Virus record (IMG/VR): IMGVR_UViG_3300021171_000021
Coordinates: 1 to 44,355 of that record
Reading direction: 5' to 3' (one strand)
DNA length: 44,355 nucleotides
DNA from: a virus
The position numbers were made by a program, and so were the translations under genes. Below, one piece after another: positions 39,478 through 44,355 of this stretch. The stretch's first letter is position 1, and each line of letters begins with the position of its first letter. Under the pieces are notes generated by a model. The model was not told the origin of the DNA. It searched no databases and saw only the letters and a list, made by a program, of their open reading frames with translations.

Positions 39478-40712
39478 ACTCGCACCAGATCGTCACTATG
39501 CCGCTGGCGGACTTAAAGCCCGCTCCCTACAACCCCCGGACCATCAGCAAGGCGTCCTTGAAGGGCCTGACCGCCTCGATCAAACGGTTTGGTCTCGTTC
39601 AGCCGATCGTCTTAAATAAACGCTCCGGGCTTGTGGTGGGCGGGCACCAGCGGATTGAAGCGCTTAAAGCGGCCGGGGCGACGGATGCCCCGGTCGTGGT
39701 GGTCGATCTGGACGAGAACGAAGAAAAAGCCCTCAATATCGCCCTAAACTCCCCCGCCATATCCGGCACCTTCACAGACGACCTCCAGCCCATGCTGGCG
39801 AGCCTGCGCGAGGCCCTGCCGCATGAGTTCATTGATATACGGATGGACGAGCTTTTGCGGGATCTGAAAGCGCCCGGCGCGGACGAGGATGAGATCCCGG
39901 CCCCCCCCCGAATCCCCATAGTCAAACCCGGCGAGATGTGGACCCTGGGCGACCACACCCTCTTGTGCGGGGATTCATCGAAGCTCGGAATTATGAGAAG
40001 ATTCCTAGGTTCCGATCAAGTTCATCTTTGCTTTACGGATCCCCCCTATGGAATCAACTATGGCAAGAAGAACCGATTGCTAAATTCCTTTCAGAAGGCT
40101 GGAAGGAATTTAAAAGACATTGCGTCGGATACCCTTGGAAAGGACGCGCTCTGTAAGATGTTAGTCGCCGCGTTTTCTGAGGCTTTTGGCGTGGCCCGTG
40201 ACGATTGCGCGTTTTACGTAACCGCGCCGCAAGGCGGGGAATTGGGCCTTATGATGATGATGATGATGATGATGGCAGGATTACCCGTGCGACACGTCCT
40301 TATCTGGAATAAGAACTCGCCGAATTTCAGCCTCGGAAGATTGGACTATGAATACAAGCACGAGCCGATTCTCTACTGTTGGAAAAAAACACACCGTTTT
40401 TTTGGCAAAGGCGAGTTCACGAATAGTGTCTGGGATATCCCCAAACCCAGGCAATCTGCCGAGCACCCAACGATGAAGCCGGTGGATCTGATGGTCAATG
40501 CTATTTTGAACTCATCGCGCATCGGTGAGATCGTTCTGGATATGTTCTCAGGATCCGGATCGACGCTGATTGCTTGCGAGAGAACGGAGCGCAAGGCGCG
40601 CTGTGTCGAGATCGATCCGAGTTACTGCGACGTCACGATTGAGCGCTGGGAGAAGTTCACGGGCGGCAAGGCGAAAAAAAGTTCTTTACTTTCCAAGAAA
40701 GGAAATATCTAA
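39474..40712 (+). CDS. ParB-domain / N6-adenine or N4-cytosine DNA methyltransferase fusion
   Basis: A 412-residue protein. Residues 1-100 form a ParB/Srx-like domain (LKPAPYNPR, then GLVQPIVLNKR and VVGGHQRIEAL). The methyltransferase part has DPPYG (motif IV, 189-193) before DMFSGSGST (motif I, 356-364), the beta-class order, so it methylates the exocyclic amine of adenine or cytosine in DNA; the target site is not known. Eight consecutive Met residues (260-267) come from an ATG repeat. ATG 39474 overlaps the previous TGA; an ATG at 39465 is an alternative. It could protect phage DNA from host restriction. Confidence 0.85.
   Translation: MNSHQIVTMPLADLKPAPYNPRTISKASLKGLTASIKRFGLVQPIVLNKRSGLVVGGHQRIEALKAAGATDAPVVVVDLDENEEKALNIALNSPAISGTFTDDLQPMLASLREALPHEFIDIRMDELLRDLKAPGADEDEIPAPPRIPIVKPGEMWTLGDHTLLCGDSSKLGIMRRFLGSDQVHLCFTDPPYGINYGKKNRLLNSFQKAGRNLKDIASDTLGKDALCKMLVAAFSEAFGVARDDCAFYVTAPQGGELGLMMMMMMMMAGLPVRHVLIWNKNSPNFSLGRLDYEYKHEPILYCWKKTHRFFGKGEFTNSVWDIPKPRQSAEHPTMKPVDLMVNAILNSSRIGEIVLDMFSGSGSTLIACERTERKARCVEIDPSYCDVTIERWEKFTGGKAKKSSLLSKKGNI
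40251..40274 (+). repeat. (ATG)8 microsatellite inside the methyltransferase gene
   Basis: Eight perfect ATG triplets in frame encode eight Met residues between the DPPY and FSGSGST motifs of the methyltransferase. Length changes by whole triplets would keep the frame. Slippage could vary a loop of the enzyme without inactivating it. Confidence 0.9.
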
Positions 40713-40939
40713 TGAACCCATGGCCGCCAAATCCCAAAATGTTATACTGGTACACGTGCCCCTATCCGGGGCCTGCGAACCTATCGATTTTGGGATGGGC
40801 GGCCCGCAGGTTCCCGATAGGGGTTCTTCTTTCCTATCTACCTGCCCAGGCGATTAAACGCCGTCCGACAACCCGGCTGATAAGCGAATCCCTAGAACGG
40901 TACGGCCGCAGGGATGAACCGGGCAGAGGCAAAATTTAA
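40712..40939 (+). CDS. Small basic protein of unknown function
   Basis: A 75-residue protein from ATG 40712 (TAATG overlap) with AAAGGA upstream. It starts NPWPPNPKMLYWYTCPYPGP, has a short hydrophobic stretch (FPIGVLLSYLPAQA), and a basic C-terminus (KRRPTTRLISESLERYGRR). No family recognised. Confidence 0.45.
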   Translation: MNPWPPNPKMLYWYTCPYPGPANLSILGWAARRFPIGVLLSYLPAQAIKRRPTTRLISESLERYGRRDEPGRGKI

Positions 40940-41034
40940 TGATCGCGCGTTTTTCGGTAAGCCTTATAAAGGCTGTTCTTCCTTTTGTGTCGCCGTGTGC
41001 GTTTAGACTCCTGTGGAGGATTGGATGTCTTTAG
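40939..41034 (+). CDS. Possible 31-residue peptide
   Basis: ATG 40939 overlaps the preceding TAA (TAATG) and opens MIARFSVSLIKAVLPFVSPC up to TAG 41032-41034. It is hydrophobic with Arg/Lys at the ends. The frame contains the hairpin at 40960-40974, so it might be a chance ORF over a terminator. Confidence 0.25.
   Translation: MIARFSVSLIKAVLPFVSPCAFRLLWRIGCL
40960..40987 (+). terminator. Hairpin with T-rich tail
   Basis: AGCCTT (40960-40965) and AAGGCT (40969-40974) form a perfect six-base stem with a three-base loop, followed by GTTCTTCCTTTTG. It is the best terminator shape in this part and would end the recombination/methyltransferase operon before the replication-like genes. Confidence 0.5.
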
Positions 41035-41087
41035 AGACCAGAAGATGTAAAAACCGCCTCCCCCTTAAAGGCGCTGTGTGGGTGTAG
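41025..41087 (+). CDS. Possible 20-residue leader peptide
   Basis: ATG 41025 follows GGAGG (41015-41019) at five bases and opens a 20-codon frame (MSLETRRCKNRLPLKGAVWV) that ends four bases before the GTG start of the replication-like gene. It may couple or regulate translation of that gene. A short ORF with an ideal ribosome binding site but no recognised function. Confidence 0.35.
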   Translation: MSLETRRCKNRLPLKGAVWV

Positions 41088-41090
41088 ACC

Positions 41091-41423
41091 GTGGATTTTG
41101 AGAAAATGCCGCGTTTCTTTAATGATCGCTTCGGCATTACGGCCATGGTCTCGGAATGGTCCCGGGCCTATGAGGTGCCTCCGGCCGCCATTGAGCGTCA
41201 GATCCCGATCGCTCATGCCTGGTGCAATTCCAATCCGATGAAAGCGCCAAAGAGGAACCCGATGCGGTTCCTGCACAACTGGATGAGGCTGGCGAAGAAG
41301 TACGGGAATCTGACGGTCGAAGCCCGGAAGGATCCCTGGAAGGATAAACCGGTGCATGGCGACATGAGCGTGGAAGAGATGCAGGAAATCCGAAGGAGGA
41401 ACTTTGGTGAGCTCCGCCGCTGA
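41091..41423 (+). CDS. Replication protein-like (DnaT/replisome-organiser C-terminal pattern)
   Basis: A 110-residue protein from GTG 41091. The segment at about residues 40-70 (IAHAWCNSNPMKAPKRNPMR then FLHNWMRLAKKYG) follows the W-x-x-x-NP-...-FL-NW pattern found at the C-termini of phage replication and helicase-loader proteins. The N-terminal half could bind DNA or a partner. It lies with a winged-helix protein and a small nuclease, so a replication or recombination role is reasonable. By pattern only. Confidence 0.45.
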   Translation: MDFEKMPRFFNDRFGITAMVSEWSRAYEVPPAAIERQIPIAHAWCNSNPMKAPKRNPMRFLHNWMRLAKKYGNLTVEARKDPWKDKPVHGDMSVEEMQEIRRRNFGELRR

Positions 41424-41697
41424 ACAGAACCGAAGGGAATCGTATGCGGAAACGAATAAGACGGTCATCACGGTATCCCGTCAGATTTACCGGCTCATTG
41501 CGATGTACGGGCCTTTGAGTGCGTGGCAGGTGGCGGATATGTGCGGGCGGGCTGTGTATACGGTCCGGCCGCGCATTACAGAACTTTTTAAAGCCGGAAA
41601 AATCAGCGAGCGCGGCAGGATCTGGTGCGCGCGCACCGAACGACATGAAACGACTTGGGAAGTCACGGACAAACAGTTGGGCCTCTTTAACCCATGA
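41404..41697 (+). CDS. Winged-helix DNA-binding protein
   Basis: A 97-residue protein starting at TTG 41404 or GTG 41407 with GGAGGA upstream. Residues about 30-70 (RLIAMYGPLSAWQVADMCGR then YTVRPRITELFKAGKISERG) form a winged helix-turn-helix, then a short wing (TWEVTDKQ). It may regulate early genes (for example the operators at 36091 and 36718) or act at the origin with the previous gene. It has no cleavage or dimerisation domain. Confidence 0.65.
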   Translation: MVSSAAEQNRRESYAETNKTVITVSRQIYRLIAMYGPLSAWQVADMCGRAVYTVRPRITELFKAGKISERGRIWCARTERHETTWEVTDKQLGLFNP

Positions 41698-41990
41698 CGG
41701 GATTGCCCTGGTGGGATCTGCCTGAATGGGAGCCGGAGTTTCGGTTCCATCCCGTCCGCAAATGGAGATTTGATTATGCGTGGCCGATGTTTAAGGTGGC
41801 GGTCGAAATCGAGGGCGGAATCTGGGTGCGGGGCGCCCATGTGCGCGGGGGCCATTTCTTGAGCGACGCCGAGAAGTATAACAATGCCGGGCTCTTGGGA
41901 TGGCGGGTGTTCCGGTTCACGCCGCGCCAACTTCGAAGCGGGGAAGCTTTGACATTGATGAAACTGGTGTTTGGTGCGACCACTCGCTAA
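41694..41990 (+). CDS. Small PD-(D/E)XK-like endonuclease
   Basis: A 98-residue protein with FRFHPVRKWRFDYAW (Asp27), VAVEIEGG (Glu38/Glu40), and FLSDAEKYNNAGLLGWRV (Asp58, Lys61), the compact order seen in phage DUF559/VSR-like and Holliday-type nucleases. It is common in phages and may act as a structure-specific nuclease in recombination or packaging. Start overlaps the previous stop as ATGA. Confidence 0.7.
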   Translation: MTGLPWWDLPEWEPEFRFHPVRKWRFDYAWPMFKVAVEIEGGIWVRGAHVRGGHFLSDAEKYNNAGLLGWRVFRFTPRQLRSGEALTLMKLVFGATTR

Positions 41991-42282
41991 GCGATGGGCC
42001 CGGGAACTAAAGCGCCGCAAGATCCATGAACGCATGGCTCGTCATCTGAGGCCCAGCGTGACGATGCGATACGAGCAATCGAAAAGGAGCTCTCATGACG
42101 CCCGAGGATCTAAAGAAGCAGTATCCGCTGTTCCAGCGCGAGTGCCATCTGTGCGGGTGCCCGCTGGCGATCGGAACGACGGTGGACGGAAAGACCGTCC
42201 CGCTCGATCTGCGTTCTCCCGTTTACGCGATCGTGTACGAAAAATCGGACGCACATTCCAGCCTGCAAGTCGTAAGGACTGA
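41971..42282 (+). CDS. Doubtful basic ORF overlapping the next gene
   Basis: A 103-codon frame from GTG 41971, very rich in Arg and Lys (LAKRWARELKRRKIHERMARH). The first 35 residues cover the otherwise empty stretch 41991-42094; the rest lies in an alternative frame of the gene at 42095 and looks low complexity. It may be a short basic protein, truncated in the real annotation, or no gene. The gap 41991-42094 holds nothing else I can support. Confidence 0.25.
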   Translation: MVRPLAKRWARELKRRKIHERMARHLRPSVTMRYEQSKRSSHDARGSKEAVSAVPARVPSVRVPAGDRNDGGRKDRPARSAFSRLRDRVRKIGRTFQPASRKD

Positions 42283-42334
42283 GTTGGCGGCCGTGAATCA
42301 TTACGCGACTTGCCCCCATGCCAATGCTTTTTAG
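42095..42334 (+). CDS. Conserved zinc-binding phage protein
   Basis: A 79-residue protein from ATG 42095 with AAAGGAG upstream. It contains CHLCGCPLA, a central TVDGKTVPLDLRSPVY, and a C-terminal NHYATCPHANAF, typical of a small phage protein with two Cys-His sites. The function is unknown; homologues in other phages are known to me only as hypothetical proteins. Confidence 0.65.
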   Translation: MTPEDLKKQYPLFQRECHLCGCPLAIGTTVDGKTVPLDLRSPVYAIVYEKSDAHSSLQVVRTELAAVNHYATCPHANAF

Positions 42335-42515
42335 ATGGCTGTTTCATCGGCATCATTGGACGTTCGAGACGAGGGGATTCGGGATCCTGCCCAAGTGCAA
42401 TGTGGAGCCGACCGGGTTTAAGGGTGCCATTCATCGGTGCATCTGCGGCGAACGGCAATTCATTCCAGACGATCAGAGATTACGTCCCGTAGCGATAGAA
42501 GGTAAAGCCTTGTGA
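42318..42515 (+). CDS. Small conserved phage protein
   Basis: A 65-residue protein from ATG 42318 (17-base overlap). It begins MPMLFRWLFHRHHWTF and contains HRCICGERQF, as in a widely seen phage hypothetical protein with a hydrophobic-basic start and a Cys-x-Cys-Gly motif. Function unknown. It is translated with the next gene (GTGA). Confidence 0.6.
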   Translation: MPMLFRWLFHRHHWTFETRGFGILPKCNVEPTGFKGAIHRCICGERQFIPDDQRLRPVAIEGKAL

Positions 42516-42865
42516 AACCCAAACCCATTAACTGGGAAGCGCGTGCGGTGAAGGCGGAAGCGGAGGCTAGGGAAGCCACGGCCAAGTACATTCATTCCAA
42601 ATGGGACCGAGGCGATCCGCTTTTGGTGCTGGCAGTATGGCTCGTGTTTGTATGTTTTTGCGTGGCGATAGCAAGCTGGGGGTATATTGCGGCGGTGACA
42701 ACACGGCCCTTCGTGGTTCAACCTTATCCTGTCTTGGTCTATAAAGAGACAGGCCCTTGGCACGACCGTTGCCGCCGCGCCTGGAAAGTCTTGGAACACG
42801 CTCATTCAGGGCCGCACAATTCTGTTGCCTTCAAAATCTTGAACGGCGATGATGAAAGGAAATAA
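42512..42865 (+). CDS. Membrane protein with one hydrophobic helix
   Basis: A 117-residue protein from GTG 42512, overlapping the previous stop. A charged helix (WEARAVKAEAEAREATAKY) precedes one transmembrane segment (PLLVLAVWLVFVCFCVAIAS, about 36-55) with a second hydrophobic edge, then a mixed soluble domain with His and Trp (WHDRCRRAWKVLEHAHSG). Function unknown. Confidence 0.6.
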   Translation: MKPKPINWEARAVKAEAEAREATAKYIHSKWDRGDPLLVLAVWLVFVCFCVAIASWGYIAAVTTRPFVVQPYPVLVYKETGPWHDRCRRAWKVLEHAHSGPHNSVAFKILNGDDERK

Positions 42866-42866
42866 T

Positions 42867-43328
42867 ATGGGACTTTATGCTCAAAGCACCTTAGTTAGTT
42901 CAGATCGTTCAAAAATCGAAATCGAGAATACCTTACGTCGGTATGGAGCCGAAGAATTTGTGTCCGGATGGGACGCCAACAAAGCCGTGATTATGTTCAA
43001 AATGGAGAACCGCCGGATCAAATTTCTTTTACCTATGCCGGATAAAGACCAATTTCGTAAGACTAAAACAGGCCGCGAAAGACGTAACGAATGGGCTGTC
43101 GAGCAAGCATGGGAGCAAGCGGGACGGCAACGATGGCGCGCACTTTCTTTGGCGATTAAAGCAAAGCTAGAAGCTGTCGCCTCCGAAATTACGTCATTTG
43201 AAGAAGAATTTATGGCGCACGTCGTCATGCCGAATGGTCAAACATTGGGAAAATTGATTGTTCCGCAAATCGCAGAAGCCTACGAGAAAAAGAAGATGCC
43301 GCCGCTTTTGGAAACAAGTAAATCTTGA
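42867..43328 (+). CDS. Conserved phage protein of unknown function
   Basis: A 153-residue protein from ATG 42867 with AAGGA upstream (ATG 42849 lies in the previous gene). The N-terminal half reads SSDRSKIEIENTLRRYGAEE, then FVSGWDANKAVIMFKMENRR, IKFLLPMPD, a pattern repeatedly seen in phage hypothetical proteins that pair an S-x-x-E-I helix with a beta sheet. The C-terminal half is helical and charged. No reaction known. Confidence 0.65.
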   Translation: MGLYAQSTLVSSDRSKIEIENTLRRYGAEEFVSGWDANKAVIMFKMENRRIKFLLPMPDKDQFRKTKTGRERRNEWAVEQAWEQAGRQRWRALSLAIKAKLEAVASEITSFEEEFMAHVVMPNGQTLGKLIVPQIAEAYEKKKMPPLLETSKS

Positions 43329-43343
43329 ACGGGGAGGAATAAA

Positions 43344-43649
43344 ATGAAATGGGCATGGTTATGGATCGGCTTTGTGACGGGAGTCTTGCTGTGTCATTTT
43401 GGTCACGCTTGCGCCCCTAACCAAATTCCTCACGAAGGAGTCTGTGCTGATGACCCCCAACCGGAGAAGCCGACTGCGCAAGATGACTACAAGCCGTCGG
43501 ATGAACAGCCGCCGCTCCATCCTGAACCGGCTTGGCAACGCGGGGACGTGATTGCCGACACGCCACCGTCTAAGGCCAGCGATGACGCCAAGCAAGACCA
43601 GGAGAAAGCTCAGGCGGATGCTGATGGAAAAAAGGCCGCCGGTCTATGA
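43344..43649 (+). CDS. Signal-peptide-bearing or lipoprotein-like small protein
   Basis: A 101-residue protein from ATG 43344 with GGGGAGG upstream. Residues 1-22 are hydrophobic (WAWLWIGFVTGVLLCHFG) and end GHA-C, which may be a signal peptide followed by Cys; a lipobox is not clear. The rest is highly polar, Pro/Asp/Lys-rich and probably disordered (DDPQPEKPTAQDDYKPSDEQ). An envelope-tethered protein is likely. Confidence 0.55.
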   Translation: MKWAWLWIGFVTGVLLCHFGHACAPNQIPHEGVCADDPQPEKPTAQDDYKPSDEQPPLHPEPAWQRGDVIADTPPSKASDDAKQDQEKAQADADGKKAAGL

Positions 43650-43972
43650 AACTCTACCCCAAACTGTTCATGGTGTTCTCAGTCGTCACCCTGTATGTCC
43701 TCCTGTTCTTCTGGGGCGTGAGGCCGGTACATGCCATGTGCATCCATCCAGGTGACTGCATGAAAGGCTACGAACAATCAGGTGACCCCTACACCGTCCG
43801 CCCGACCTACAACGGATCAGGCTCCCAAGTCTATGAAGTCTGGGGTTCCAGCGATGTATTCGGGCCTTTCATGGCCAAAGACCTTGCGGACGATGTGGCG
43901 TACGGATTGAATAACGCGCATCGGGAGAGGATGGACGAGGAAGAATACCGTCAACATACCGATGAGAAATAA
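43646..43972 (+). CDS. Signal-peptide-bearing or membrane-anchored small protein
   Basis: A 108-residue protein from ATG 43646 (ATGA overlap). Residues 1-30 form a signal or anchor (KLFMVFSVVTLYVLLFFWGV then RPVHA, cut after Ala30), then MCIHPGDCMKGYE with two cysteines, a Ser/Gly/Tyr beta segment and a charged tail. Predicted to be periplasmic or membrane-anchored. It follows another exported small protein. Confidence 0.55.
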   Translation: MKLYPKLFMVFSVVTLYVLLFFWGVRPVHAMCIHPGDCMKGYEQSGDPYTVRPTYNGSGSQVYEVWGSSDVFGPFMAKDLADDVAYGLNNAHRERMDEEEYRQHTDEK

Positions 43973-43980
43973 GGAGACCT

Positions 43981-44310
43981 ATGAAATCCAAATTGCTCGA
44001 AAGATTAATCGAAAAAGTGTTAGCGGAAGAAGTTATTGAGGAGTCTGGAATAGATGGCCCCTTTGAAATTGGCAAAGCCTACCTGATCCGCACCGTGACC
44101 TATCACCAAGTGGGAATCTTAAAGGAAATCCAAGGGGATTTTCTGATTTTTAAAGACGCTTCCTGGGTGGCTGATTCCGGTCGGTTTAGCGATTGCATTT
44201 CAAAGGGATCGTTTAACGAAGTGGAATATGTCGGGTCTATCATCATCAACCGCACGGCCATCGTTGATGCTTTTCCGTGGGAAAATAAGGTTCCAAAAGA
44301 AAGCAAGTAA
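43981..44310 (+). CDS. Conserved phage/bacterial protein of unknown function
   Basis: A 109-residue protein from ATG 43981 (AAGGAG upstream). After a helical start (LLERLIEKVLAEEVIEES) comes a compact beta domain: FEIGKAYLIRTVTYHQVGIL, GDFLIFKDASWVADSGRF and FNEVEYVGSIIINRTAIVDA then FPW. I recognise this pattern as a recurrent protein of phages and bacteria without known function. It ends just before the ORF running off the window. Confidence 0.7.
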   Translation: MKSKLLERLIEKVLAEEVIEESGIDGPFEIGKAYLIRTVTYHQVGILKEIQGDFLIFKDASWVADSGRFSDCISKGSFNEVEYVGSIIINRTAIVDAFPWENKVPKESK

Positions 44311-44355
44311 ATGACTCCGATTCAAGCCAACATCAACATTCTTTATGGGTCGTGG
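44311..44355 (+). CDS. Small ORF running off the window end (5' part)
   Basis: An ATG sits directly after the TAA of the preceding gene and opens a frame of 15 codons (MTPIQANINILYGSW) to the last base. If the window is circular, the frame continues without interruption at base 1 and ends at TGA 58-60, giving a 34-residue peptide whose second half is made only of Ser, Gly, Trp and Arg. I recognise no family. The in-frame continuation supports both the gene and circular closure. Confidence 0.45.
   Translation, partial: MTPIQANINILYGSW

Noticed and set aside
40759-40823. Inverted repeat CCCCTATC / GATAGGGG with inner GC-rich pairs
   Set aside because: It lies within a plausible coding frame, the arms are 49 bases apart, and no function such as an origin or terminator is indicated.
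1-44355. Lysogeny functions (integrase, excisionase, CI-type repressor, attachment site) and tRNA genes
   Set aside because: I found no protein with integrase or repressor features and noticed no tRNA by reading; a tRNA search program was not available, so absence of tRNAs is not proven.

Overview
The window reads as the complete genome of a small tailed phage (siphovirus layout). About 70 genes all lie on the + strand, most with 1-14 nt overlaps, many of the ATGA/GTGA/TTGA type. Terminase, portal, MuF-type head protein, protease/scaffold, capsid, connectors, tail tube, frameshifted tail chaperone, tape measure, tail tip and fibres follow each other in the classical order. The two ends join inside a TCGNGG hexamer array, and a small ORF starting at 44311 stays open across the join and stops at 60, so the 44,355 bases are probably a circularly closed or circularly permuted genome. 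The host cannot be named from sequence; many Sec-type signal peptides and two peptidoglycan-acting enzymes suggest a bacterium with an envelope, probably Gram-negative and uncultivated.

Layout: 1-4650 is a cassette of small accessory genes: zinc-knuckle peptides, a degenerate methyltransferase-like protein, a 2OG-Fe(II) oxygenase, a split membrane glycosyltransferase-like pair and an RMF/CrpP-like protein. 4655-4796 is a non-coding leader with a candidate promoter and two hairpins. 4797-15186 is packaging and head: small and large terminase, portal, MuF-like protein, zinc-binding small proteins, protease with an internal scaffold start, decoration-like protein and major capsid protein. 15260-23710 holds a signal-peptide-bearing protein inside the head/neck block, connectors, tail completion, tail tube, G/GT chaperones with an A9 slippery run, tape measure and distal tail. 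23713-32921 is a fibre/tip region in which most proteins carry signal peptides. 32918-36037 is a lysis region (coiled-coil membrane proteins, M15 peptidase, holin-like protein, permuted NlpC/P60-like hydrolase).

36038-44310 is the early/DNA region. It starts at a good sigma70-like promoter overlapped by a palindrome, with a related copy 630 bp downstream. It holds zinc-ribbon peptides, a recombination-like set (conserved phage protein, RecB-like nuclease, coiled-coil protein), a ParB-domain/DNA methyltransferase fusion, a replication-protein-like gene with a winged-helix neighbour, a small endonuclease and several conserved phage proteins of unknown role. I see no integrase, excisionase or recognisable CI-type repressor, no DNA polymerase and no replicative helicase, so replication probably leans on the host.

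Most notable: (1) at least seven, perhaps nine, proteins, several of them structural-looking, with Sec-type signal peptides, one of them between the capsid and connector genes; (2) a lambda C/Nu3-like internal scaffold start; (3) a clear -1 frameshift tail chaperone; (4) about 48 GGATCC sites where about 11 are expected; (5) paired operator-like promoters; (6) an ORF of Gly-Ser-Trp-Ser-Arg repeats running through the sequence ends.
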